Shown here: piece after piece, positions 1 to 5,934 of the stretch
How the letters are laid out: each line of letters starts with the position of its first letter
Position numbering within the stretch: position 1 is the stretch's first letter
Source of the DNA: an uncultured Bacilli bacterium
GTDB lineage: Bacteria > Bacillota_I > Bacilli_A > RF39 > UBA660
DNA length: 7,185 nt
Assembly (NCBI GenBank): GCA_947631895.1
Contig: CANRMU010000048.1
Coordinates: 1 to 7,185, forward strand
Direction: 5' to 3'
The notes under the pieces: model-generated
Seen by the model: the letters and a program-made list of their open reading frames with translations, nothing else
Told to the model about the DNA's origin: nothing
The model's database searches: none
Program-made: the position numbers and the translations under genes

Positions 1-581
1 ATAGTTTAATAGATTCTGAAAAGAATGGCAAGATTATTTTTGAATATCATATTCCTATTGATTGTATGGCTAAATTAAATACTTTAGATGGAGAAAATAA
101 TATTGAATTAAATGGTAAACAAGTAAATGAAATAAATTTATTAAAAAAAGATGATAAAGTTAAATATACTATTGAAGTACCTAAAGATTATCTTGAAACA
201 TTTTATTTTGAAGATAAATTGGAATATCTTGAAGAAAACATTTTTAAATCTTTGATTGATGAATTGAATATAAATAAAATTAATAATGTTAAGATAAACA
301 AAAATGGTTTTACAGGTATTGTAGAAGCAACTGATGATAAACAACTATTATTAGTAACTATTCCTTATGATGAAAGATTAGAATTTAAAATTGATAATCA
401 AAAAATATCTTATGAAAAATATTTAAATGGTTTAATAGGCATTGAATTAAGTAAAGGAGTTCATGATATACAAATGATTTTTCATATAAAAGGTTTAAAA
501 ATTGGAATTATATTATCTTTGATTAGCATAATAATTTTTATAATATGGCAATTTTTTACAAGGCTATTGAAAAATAAATAA
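1..581 (+). CDS. YfhO-family membrane protein, C-terminal part (5'-truncated)
   Basis: The frame is already open at the left edge (first full codon at position 3), so this is the last 192 residues of a longer protein and the Met codon at 66 is internal. The visible part is mostly an extracytoplasmic, beta-rich region. It ends in the pattern typical of YfhO proteins: a segment reading LLVTIPYDERLEFKIDNQK, then a short stretch with LNGLIGIELSKGVH, then one C-terminal membrane helix (about 20 residues rich in Ile and Leu) and a basic tail. YfhO proteins are large polytopic GT-C-like membrane proteins. In Bacillus subtilis YfhO takes part in lipoteichoic acid glycosylation; whether this copy does the same is inference. 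It ends 168 nt before the pilin-like cluster, which has its own promoter, so a functional link is not implied. No clear intrinsic terminator follows the gene. Confidence 0.75.
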   Translation, partial: SLIDSEKNGKIIFEYHIPIDCMAKLNTLDGENNIELNGKQVNEINLLKKDDKVKYTIEVPKDYLETFYFEDKLEYLEENIFKSLIDELNINKINNVKINKNGFTGIVEATDDKQLLLVTIPYDERLEFKIDNQKISYEKYLNGLIGIELSKGVHDIQMIFHIKGLKIGIILSLISIIIFIIWQFFTRLLKNK

Positions 582-654
582 TTTTATTTTAGACTATATA
601 TTACTTCCACTATTTATAGCGATTCCTTCTTTGTTATGAATGTAACAGTAAAAG

Positions 655-677
655 TATTTACAAAATAATTGTAAATA
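655..677. repeat. Perfect 9-bp inverted repeat upstream of the pilin promoter
   Basis: TATTTACAA (655-663) and TTGTAAATA (669-677) are perfect inverted repeats around a 5-nt spacer. The repeat ends 15 nt before the -35 box of the downstream promoter. No T-run follows it, so it does not look like an intrinsic terminator of the upstream gene. A dimeric regulator binding site is possible. A smaller inverted repeat, TGTTA (632-636) and TAACA (643-647), lies just upstream. Confidence 0.5.
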
Positions 678-691
678 GGGTTTATAACATA

Positions 692-720
692 TTGATAATT
701 TTTTATAAAAAGGTTATAAT
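692..720 (+). promoter_or_regulatory. Sigma-A-type promoter of the pilin-like cluster
   Basis: The -35 box is TTGATA (692-697, 5 of 6 matches to consensus) and the -10 box is TATAAT (715-720, perfect), with a 17-nt spacer. Transcription should start near 727, giving a leader of about 23 nt that contains AAGGAGGT at 734-741, 9 nt before the ATG at 750. Near-consensus promoter and ribosome binding site together suggest high expression, as expected for a major filament subunit. Confidence 0.8.
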
Positions 721-735
721 ACAAATAGAAAGTAA

Positions 736-1056
736 GGAGGTAAATAAAAATGAAAGAAGCAACGGGTGAATTAAATGTTACGGTTATTACAGTTGTTGCA
801 ATAGCCGCAGTAGCAGCATTCTTTTATGCGTTTATTTGGCCAGCAATTCAAAATTCTTTAATGTCTGCTACAGGATGTTCAAATGCAGCACCTGGTTTAA
901 CTCAAGGTAAATCAGGAGAAGCTGGATACATTAGTTGTAACAAGTCTGTTGATAGGCAAGGTAGATATCAATGCGCTTACCATAATGGTAAGGAGCAAAA
1001 ATCAATATATTGTACACAAAAGCAAAGCTAATATATGATAATATGCAAATTTTATT
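736..1056 (+). repeat. Tandem duplication, unit A (pilin-like gene 1 and flanks)
   Basis: This is the first of two direct-repeat units, offset by 345 nt at the 5' end. It matches unit B almost exactly in two blocks. The first (736-908) covers the ribosome binding site and first 53 codons, with 7 differences and only one amino-acid change. The second (1011-1056) is a 46-nt stretch, identical in unit B at 1362-1407, covering the last six codons, the stop and the start of the spacer. Between the blocks the copies diverge and differ by 6 nt in length. Unit A has 12 additional nt (1057-1068) in the spacer that follows. Confidence 0.9.
750..1031 (+). CDS. Small pilin-like membrane-anchored protein, copy 1
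   Basis: This 93-residue protein has a short charged leader (MKEATGE), one hydrophobic helix at about residues 10-33 ending in FIWPAIQ, and a polar C-terminal domain with four cysteines (C43, C63, C75, C88) that could form two disulfides outside the membrane. Size, layout and neighbouring pseudopilin and TadZ-like genes suggest a filament subunit. Gly6 before the hydrophobic segment resembles a class III (prepilin) cleavage site. The Glu at mature position +5 expected of Flp or type IV pilins is absent; if cleavage follows Gly6, Glu is at +1. The start is fixed by AAGGAGGT 9 nt upstream. It heads the cluster directly behind the promoter. The pilin role is inferred from architecture and context. 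A small secreted Cys-rich membrane protein of another kind is the alternative. Confidence 0.7.
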   Translation: MKEATGELNVTVITVVAIAAVAAFFYAFIWPAIQNSLMSATGCSNAAPGLTQGKSGEAGYISCNKSVDRQGRYQCAYHNGKEQKSIYCTQKQS

Positions 1057-1080
1057 TTAAATATTTTTATTAAATAATGA

Positions 1081-1407
1081 GGAGGTAAATAAAAATGAAA
1101 GAAGCAACGGGTGAATTAAATGTTACGGTTATTACAGTTGTTGCAATTGCCGCAGTAGCAGCATTCTTCTATGCCTTTATTTGGCCAGCAATTCAAAATT
1201 CTTTAATGTCTGCTACAGCATGTTCAAATGCAGCACCAGGGTTAACACAAGGTGAATTCGGCGAAGCTGGATACATTAGCTGCAATAATACAGTTAATAA
1301 AACCACTGGAAACTATAGATGCACATATTATAAAAAAACGGGCCAATCTTCAACTATAACTTGTACACAAAAGCAAAGCTAATATATGATAATATGCAAA
1401 TTTTATT
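1081..1407 (+). repeat. Tandem duplication, unit B (pilin-like gene 2 and flanks)
   Basis: This is the second unit of the direct duplication described for 736-1056. Positions 1081-1147 are identical to 736-802 and 1362-1407 are identical to 1011-1056. The spacer then continues into ATTAAATAATGAGGAGGTAA (from 1408), which also occurs before gene 2 (from 1069), so the intergenic ribosome-binding region was copied with the gene. Confidence 0.9.
1095..1382 (+). CDS. Small pilin-like membrane-anchored protein, copy 2
   Basis: This 95-residue paralogue of the gene at 750 is identical to it for the first 53 residues except Gly42 to Ala. The shared part includes the leader, membrane helix and first cysteine. 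Residues 54-88 diverge, with a two-residue insertion, and both proteins end in CTQKQS. The four cysteines (C43, C63, C76, C90) are kept in register although the residues between them change, so the fold is probably preserved while the surface varies. GAGGAGGT lies upstream of the ATG at 1095. The 63-nt spacer from copy 1 has no terminator hairpin, so both are probably on one mRNA. Most changes in the conserved part are at third codon positions, which points to purifying selection after an older duplication or to gene conversion. The filament-subunit role is inferred, as for copy 1. Confidence 0.7.
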   Translation: MKEATGELNVTVITVVAIAAVAAFFYAFIWPAIQNSLMSATACSNAAPGLTQGEFGEAGYISCNNTVNKTTGNYRCTYYKKTGQSSTITCTQKQS

Positions 1408-1431
1408 ATTAAATAATGAGGAGGTAAAATA

Positions 1432-1662
1432 ATGAAAGAGGCAACTGGAGAATTAAATACATCAGTAGTAGTTATTGTGGCAATTGGGGCTATGGCTGCC
1501 TTTTTCTATTTTACTCTCTGGCCATTAATTAGGGGTAATGTTAATTCAAGCACTAATTGTTCAAAGGCTATTTGTTTAAAATGTCCTACTAATAATTGTA
1601 AAGAAGTTGATTGCCATTTGCCTGGTGATAACAACTATTTTAAATGCGTTTGGAAAGGTTAA
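1432..1662 (+). CDS. Small Cys-rich pilin-like protein, copy 3 (divergent)
   Basis: This 76-residue protein keeps the leader MKEATGELN, a hydrophobic helix at about residues 10-33 (with AAFFYF and LWPLI matching copies 1 and 2), and the first cysteine at position 43 in the same register. The C-terminal domain is short and unrelated, with six cysteines (C43, C48, C51, C56, C61, C72) spaced CxxC then C-x4-C-x4-C. This could form three disulfides or bind metal. It has lost the CTQKQS end of copies 1 and 2. GAGGAGGT (1418-1425) precedes the ATG. It lies 49 nt after copy 2 and 18 nt before the first pseudopilin gene, so it belongs to the same operon. A minor or capping subunit is one possibility; this is inference. 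Confidence 0.65.
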   Translation: MKEATGELNTSVVVIVAIGAMAAFFYFTLWPLIRGNVNSSTNCSKAICLKCPTNNCKEVDCHLPGDNNYFKCVWKG

Positions 1663-1680
1663 TAGAAAAGGGGTAATATA

Positions 1681-2178
1681 ATGAGAGAAGCCATAGGTGG
1701 TACATGGTTATTCCAAATAGTTATAGTTTTTGTATTGCTATTTGCTGGATTTATGTGTTTAACTATTAATCAGTCCAAAGCATTTAACGTTAAAGATAGA
1801 ATAATTCAAACAATTCAAAGCTATAATGGAATAGATTTAAATACGCAATGTAATGGTACGGATGGTCCTTTATGTGAAATTGCAAGTTATTTAATTGATA
1901 GTGCATATCGAACTACTGGTGATTGTCGAAAAGTTGGTGTTAGAGATGGTAATAAATATCAAGGCTTTACAAAAGAGGGAAAGACAACTACTAGAAATGC
2001 CGCTTTTTGTATTGCTCAAGTAGTTAGTAAAACTTCTAATGATTATGCATCTGAGTTGCCATCTGTTTCATATTACCGTGTTGTCGTATTCTATCAATTA
2101 GATTTACCGATATTCCATGATTTATTTAATTTTAGTCTCCAAGGAGATACGAGAACAATATATGTTGGTAGAGGGTGA
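1681..2178 (+). CDS. TadE/F-like pseudopilin, copy 1
   Basis: This 165-residue protein begins MREAIGGTWLFQ, the same leader pattern as the three small genes (basic residue 2, Gly6). A membrane helix follows at about residues 9-28, then an extracytoplasmic region of about 135 residues with five cysteines (in QCNG, PLCE, DCRK and FCIA, besides one in the helix). Near the C-terminus FYQLDLPIF ... FSLQGDTRTI matches a pattern in the next gene (FYKFNLPVL ... ISGQTMDI). TadE/F minor pilins have this arrangement: one N-terminal helix, a short acidic-to-polar stalk and a beta-rich C-terminal domain. The ribosome binding site is AAAAGGGG (1666-1673). The gene ends 6 nt before the next, with the binding site of the latter spanning the TGA stop, so translation may be coupled. 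The TadE/F assignment rests on layout and context. Confidence 0.6.
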   Translation: MREAIGGTWLFQIVIVFVLLFAGFMCLTINQSKAFNVKDRIIQTIQSYNGIDLNTQCNGTDGPLCEIASYLIDSAYRTTGDCRKVGVRDGNKYQGFTKEGKTTTRNAAFCIAQVVSKTSNDYASELPSVSYYRVVVFYQLDLPIFHDLFNFSLQGDTRTIYVGRG

Positions 2179-2184
2179 TATGTT

Positions 2185-2676
2185 ATGAGAACTTCAACAG
2201 GTAATATATGGTTAATTGGATTAGTTATAACTTTTATGTTAATATTTGTTTCATTTTTATCATTAACTTTAAGTTATAATAAAGTTTTTAAAATTAAAAA
2301 TGAAGCTTTGTCATTTATTGAAAAGTATGAAGGATTAAAAGACGGCGATAAAAGTGCAATTAGCTTAATTAATAATTATTTATTATATAATAATTATACT
2401 ATTATGAATTATTGTGAAAAAGATGATTATGGATCTAAAAATTTGAATTCTCCTGTTTTAGAGAAGGTTGTAAATGAACGAGAAAAATATTATTATTGTG
2501 TTAGCAAGAAAAAAACTGGAACCTCAACTTATTTACCAAATCGGGCTAAGTATACTATAGAGTTTTTTTATAAATTTAATTTACCTGTTTTAGGTGAAAT
2601 TATGGTTTTTAGAATAAGCGGTCAGACAATGGATATAAATTATCCAGTCGATAATTTAGATTATAAAATAGGATAG
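2185..2676 (+). CDS. TadE/F-like pseudopilin, copy 2
   Basis: This 163-residue protein is a distant paralogue of the gene at 1681. It starts MRTSTGNIWLIG, with Gly6 and Trp9 shared, then a hydrophobic helix at about residues 8-29, then LSYNKVFKIKNEALSFIEKY, which parallels INQSKAFNVKDRIIQTIQSY in its neighbour. The C-terminal FYKFNLPVL ... ISGQTMDI motif is also shared. Only two cysteines lie in the ectodomain (NYCEK and YYCVS). The start at 2185 follows GAGGGTGAT (2171-2179); the ATG at 2180 is out of frame. The stop overlaps the binding site of the TadZ-like gene. It is probably a minor pilin or pseudopilin that starts or anchors the filament; this is inferred from context. Confidence 0.6.
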   Translation: MRTSTGNIWLIGLVITFMLIFVSFLSLTLSYNKVFKIKNEALSFIEKYEGLKDGDKSAISLINNYLLYNNYTIMNYCEKDDYGSKNLNSPVLEKVVNEREKYYYCVSKKKTGTSTYLPNRAKYTIEFFYKFNLPVLGEIMVFRISGQTMDINYPVDNLDYKIG

Positions 2677-2688
2677 GAGTGAATATAG

Positions 2689-3714
2689 ATGAACGTTAAA
2701 GTTGTTAATAAATATGAATCATTATTAAATAATGTTGATGTTGATATTATTAAAAGTATTTCTGGTGTTTTTACGCCTCAAGATTTAATAGCTCAATTTA
2801 ATAACTTTTTTTATAATAAAATGATTTTAGATATTACAGCTATTGAAAATTATGAAAATATTGCTACTATGCAAGAGTTGTCTGTTAATATGGATATGAG
2901 TAAAGTTGTTATTTTATTAGATGATTCAAAAGTTGTAAATAATCCTAAATATTTATCAGCTTTAGTTTCAATGGGTATATATAATTTTACTAGAAATATT
3001 GATGCTGTAAAATTTTTAATAGAAAATCCTAATAGTTATAAAGATGTCGCACAATATCATCAATTAAATGCCGTAATGGATAATAATATTGAAGATGATG
3101 ATAATAAAGTAAAAAATGAAAAGAAAAATAAAGAAGAAAAAGCAAGTGATAGTAATGATAATTCACTTAGAATTATCGGAATAAAAAATGTTACTGAGCA
3201 TGCTGGAAGTACAACTTTAACTTATTTATTAAAAAAACAACTTGAAAAAAATTATTCAGTCGTGGCCGTAGAGGTTGATAAAAATGATTTTGTTTATTTA
3301 AATGATCGAAGTTTAAAAAGTACAAGTAATTTTGAATTACAAAAATTTATATCAAGTAATTATGATAATGATGTTATTTTGATTGATTTAAATGAAGATG
3401 GTCAAGAAAATTGTTGTTCTGATGTTTTATATTTAATTGAACCAGGTTTAATTAAACTGAATAAATTAATTAGAAAAGATTCGCAAATATTTGAAAAATT
3501 AAAAGGTAAGAAAATTATTTTAAATAGAAGTGTATTAGATAATACTGATGTTGAAGATTTTGAAAGTGAATCTAATAGTAAAGTATATTATAATATTCCT
3601 TATTTAGATGATAAATTAGATAATCATGTTGAATTAGAATATTTATTACAAAAATTAGGTTTTAATAATGAAGAACGGAGTAAAGGAAATAAAATATTTA
3701 ATATATTTAAATAA
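2689..3714 (+). CDS. TadZ/CpaE-like protein with degenerate P-loop
   Basis: This 341-residue cytoplasmic protein has three parts. Residues 1-120 have alternating strands and helices like an atypical receiver domain (MILDI at 45-49, KVVILLDDS at 72-80). A low-complexity linker rich in Asp, Asn, Lys and Glu follows at about 131-158. From 159 there is a MinD/ParA-like domain. Its first strand, RIIGIKNV, leads into a loop TEHAGSTTL (169-177) where MinD proteins have KGGxGKTT, so both the signature lysine and the catalytic Walker A lysine are missing (Ser174 in place of Lys). A Walker B-like DVILIDL is at 228-234. TadZ/CpaE proteins place Tad pilus machines at the cell pole, and some have atypical Walker A motifs. 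AGGAG (2675-2679) overlaps the preceding stop. An intrinsic terminator closes the operon after this gene. Confidence 0.65.
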   Translation: MNVKVVNKYESLLNNVDVDIIKSISGVFTPQDLIAQFNNFFYNKMILDITAIENYENIATMQELSVNMDMSKVVILLDDSKVVNNPKYLSALVSMGIYNFTRNIDAVKFLIENPNSYKDVAQYHQLNAVMDNNIEDDDNKVKNEKKNKEEKASDSNDNSLRIIGIKNVTEHAGSTTLTYLLKKQLEKNYSVVAVEVDKNDFVYLNDRSLKSTSNFELQKFISSNYDNDVILIDLNEDGQENCCSDVLYLIEPGLIKLNKLIRKDSQIFEKLKGKKIILNRSVLDNTDVEDFESESNSKVYYNIPYLDDKLDNHVELEYLLQKLGFNNEERSKGNKIFNIFK

Positions 3715-3716
3715 TT

Positions 3717-3745
3717 AAACTAGTTTGTATTACTAGTTTTTTTTT
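3717..3745 (+). terminator. Intrinsic terminator after the TadZ-like gene
   Basis: AAACTAGT (3717-3724) and ACTAGTTT (3732-3739) form an 8-bp stem with a 7-nt loop, followed by a T-run through 3745. It lies 3 nt after the stop codon and separates the pilin-like operon from the thrS operon. Confidence 0.9.
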
Positions 3746-3756
3746 ATAAGTTGTTA

Positions 3757-3762
3757 TATAAT
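3757..3762 (+). promoter_or_regulatory. Probable -10 box of the orf114-thrS operon
   Basis: A perfect TATAAT lies 27 nt before the ATG at 3790, just after the terminator. No good -35 box stands 16-18 nt upstream; the best (TAGTTT at 3734-3739) falls inside the terminator stem. No leader RNA such as a T-box fits in this short space. Confidence 0.5.
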
Positions 3763-3789
3763 AATTATTGAAAAGAAAGGGCTTAAGTA

Positions 3790-4134
3790 ATGAAAAAAAT
3801 TATAAGGGAATTGCTTAAAAATCCAGATAGTTATGAACAGATGGACATTATAGAACAAAATAAATATAAGAAATTTTTTTGTACTCTATCATCTGATAAA
3901 TTAAAAGAAATATTAGATAGTATACCACTTGGTAAAGGTACTGCTTTATTTAGTATAGTTGTTAGATACTATGCAATGAGTTTAGCAACTAATGAATTTC
4001 AAGTAGATAAGATAATTGAAAATATAACTTATGAAAGAGCTTTAAAATATATAGCTGAAGAAAAGTTTAATCCTTATAATAAAATAACTACTTCTAATGA
4101 AAGTACTTTTAAAAGAATTAGAAAGAATAGGTGA
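3790..4134 (+). CDS. Hypothetical protein, 114 residues, upstream of thrS
   Basis: I do not recognise this protein. It looks soluble and mostly helical, with many Lys, Glu and Ile residues, no signal peptide and no convincing membrane segment (the stretch ALFSIVVRYYAM near residues 56-67 is only mildly hydrophobic). The C-terminus is basic and polar, ending FKRIRKNR. AAAGGG upstream of the ATG serves as ribosome binding site. Its TGA stop (4132-4134) sits inside the thrS ribosome binding site, and the thrS start is 5 nt further on, so the two are co-transcribed and probably translationally coupled. It is not the missing TGS domain of the synthetase: the sequence does not resemble TGS and it ends in its own stop. 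A stable small helical adaptor is possible, but nothing visible assigns a function. Confidence 0.75.
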   Translation: MKKIIRELLKNPDSYEQMDIIEQNKYKKFFCTLSSDKLKEILDSIPLGKGTALFSIVVRYYAMSLATNEFQVDKIIENITYERALKYIAEEKFNPYNKITTSNESTFKRIRKNR

Positions 4135-4139
4135 TGATA

Positions 4140-5897
4140 ATGATAAATATTAAAGAAGATAAAGAATTAAATGTTCTTAATCATAGTTGTGCACATTTAA
4201 TGGCCCAAGCTGTTAAACATTTATATCCTGATGCTTTATTTTGGGTAGGGCCTGTTATTGATGAAGGATTTTATTATGATATGGATTTAGGTGGAAAAAC
4301 TTTAACTAATGAAGATTTAGAACTTATTAGTAAAGAAATGAAAAAAATTGCTAAAGATGGTAAAAGAATCATTCGTCATGAATTAAGTAAAGAAGAAGCT
4401 TTAGAAATGTTTAAAAATGATTCTTATAAAATAGATTTAATTAATGAGATGGATGATGGTGAAATAATATCTTGTTATACTCAAGGTGATTTTACTGACC
4501 TTTGCAGAGGCCCTCATGTTGAATCTGTTAAAGAATTAAAACATTTTAAGTTATTAAAGTTTTCGGGTTCTTATTATAAAGGTGATGCTAAAAATAAACC
4601 TTTACAAAGAATATATGGGGTTTGTTTTAAAACTGAAGAAGATTTAGAAGCACATTTAAAAGAATTAGAAGAAGCTAAAGAAAGAGATCATCGTAAATTA
4701 GGTAAAGATTTAGGAATATTTGTTACTAATGATTTAGTTGGTAAAGGACTTCCAATGTATTTACCAAATGGCTATATTATTTGGGAAGAATTAGAAAATT
4801 ATATTAAAGGCAAAGAAAAGAAATTGGGTTATCAACATGTTTTAACCCCACCACTAGGTAATGTAATGTTATATAAAACTTCTGGTCATTGGGATCATTA
4901 TCAAGAAAATATGTTTCCTAAAATGGAAGTTGATGGCGAAGAATTTGTCTTAAGACCAATGAATTGTCCTCATCATATGATGATTTATGCTAATGAAATG
5001 CACTCTTATAGAGACTTACCAATTCGAATTGGCGAGATAGCAAGAGATTGTCGTTTTGAAGCTAGTGGAGCTTTAAAAGGAATCGAAAGAGCGCGTACTT
5101 TTTGTCAAAATGATGCTCATTTATTTGTTACTAAAGAACAAATTGGTAGTGAAATTAAAAATGTTGTTGATTTAATTATGGAAGTATACGAAGAATTAAA
5201 TATTAAAAACTTTCATTTTGAATTATCCTTAAGAGACCCAGCTGATAAAGTAAAATATTACCCTGATGATGAAATGTGGGAAAATGCTGAAAATACTTTA
5301 CGAAATGTATTAAATGAATATCATATTAAATATGTTGAAAAAATTGGTGAAGCAGCCTTTTATGGACCAAAATTAGATGTGCAAGTAAAACCCGCTGTGG
5401 GACCAGAATATACCTTATCAACTTGTCAACTTGATTTTTGCTTACCAATGAAATTTAATTTAACTTATGTTGATAGTGATGGTGAGAAAAAAACACCTGT
5501 TGTTATTCACCGAGCTATCCTAGGTTCTCTTGATCGTTTTATAGCATACATTCTTGAAGAATATAAAGGTGCCTTACCTTTATGGTTAAGTCCTATAGAA
5601 ATTAATATTATTCCGGTTAATAATGAGTATCATTTAGAATATGCCAAAAAAATATCTGAGTTATTAAAAAAAGAAAATATCAGAGTAACTCTTGATGAAC
5701 GTAATGAAAAACTAAGTTATAAAATGAGAGAATCGGTTATTAAAAAAATTCCTTATACTTTAGTTTTAGGTGGTAAAGAACTGGAAAGTAATAGTATTAG
5801 TTATCGTAAATATAAAAGTGAAGAAACAATTAATATAAGTACTGAAGAATTTATTAATAAAATTAAAGAAGAAATTCAAAACAAAAGTTTTGAATAA
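4140..5897 (+). CDS. thrS: Threonyl-tRNA synthetase, TGS-less form
   Basis: This 585-residue enzyme charges tRNA-Thr with threonine. The editing domain opens almost at once: HSCAH gives His15 and His19, and DLCRGPH gives Cys122 and His126, the zinc-like editing centre. The class II catalytic core follows. Its three zinc ligands are Cys276 (NCPHH), His327 (DAHLF) and His457 (VIHRA), matching C334, H385 and H511 of the Escherichia coli enzyme. Motif 2 is around RDCRFEASGAL. A C-terminal anticodon-binding domain starts near EINIIPV. The protein is about 57 residues shorter than the 642-residue E. coli enzyme, and all of the loss is the N-terminal TGS domain. The ATG at 4140 is preferred because AGGTGAT (4129-4135) is correctly spaced before it; GTG at 4131 and ATG at 4134 are in frame but lie in that site. 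No T-box precedes it. Confidence 0.95.
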   Translation: MINIKEDKELNVLNHSCAHLMAQAVKHLYPDALFWVGPVIDEGFYYDMDLGGKTLTNEDLELISKEMKKIAKDGKRIIRHELSKEEALEMFKNDSYKIDLINEMDDGEIISCYTQGDFTDLCRGPHVESVKELKHFKLLKFSGSYYKGDAKNKPLQRIYGVCFKTEEDLEAHLKELEEAKERDHRKLGKDLGIFVTNDLVGKGLPMYLPNGYIIWEELENYIKGKEKKLGYQHVLTPPLGNVMLYKTSGHWDHYQENMFPKMEVDGEEFVLRPMNCPHHMMIYANEMHSYRDLPIRIGEIARDCRFEASGALKGIERARTFCQNDAHLFVTKEQIGSEIKNVVDLIMEVYEELNIKNFHFELSLRDPADKVKYYPDDEMWENAENTLRNVLNEYHIKYVEKIGEAAFYGPKLDVQVKPAVGPEYTLSTCQLDFCLPMKFNLTYVDSDGEKKTPVVIHRAILGSLDRFIAYILEEYKGALPLWLSPIEINIIPVNNEYHLEYAKKISELLKKENIRVTLDERNEKLSYKMRESVIKKIPYTLVLGGKELESNSISYRKYKSEETINISTEEFINKIKEEIQNKSFE

Positions 5898-5917
5898 TTA
5901 TAAATATTTGTTATAAT
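5890..5917 (+). promoter_or_regulatory. Promoter of the serS T-box operon
   Basis: TTGAAT (5890-5895) and a perfect TATAAT (5912-5917) are separated by 16 nt. TG at 5909-5910 makes an extended -10. The -35 box overlaps the last codons of thrS. The start point should be near 5924, just before the T-box stem I, and no thrS terminator lies between, so some read-through from thrS into the leader is likely. Confidence 0.75.
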
Positions 5918-5934
5918 AAATTAGAAATCAATTA

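Noticed and set aside
141..344. Minus-strand open frame of 67 codons
   Set aside because: It lies wholly inside the YfhO-like coding region, is a low-complexity Phe/Ile-rich shadow of Lys/Asn-rich sequence, and has no ribosome binding site.
736..1407. Insertion sequence or other mobile element as the source of the repeats
   Set aside because: There is no transposase, no terminal inverted repeats and no target-site duplication; the repeats are coding copies with their own ribosome binding sites.
3715..3789. T-box or other riboswitch upstream of the thrS operon
   Set aside because: Only about 75 nt are available, they hold a terminator and a -10 box, and no TGGNACC element is present.
4131..4139. 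Earlier thrS starts at GTG 4131 and ATG 4134
   Set aside because: Both fall within the AGGTGAT ribosome binding site that serves ATG 4140, and neither has a comparable site of its own.
5897..5917. 7-bp inverted repeat ATTATAA/TTATAAT after thrS as a terminator
   Set aside because: The stem is A-T only, has no T-run after it, and overlaps the extended -10 box of the serS operon promoter.
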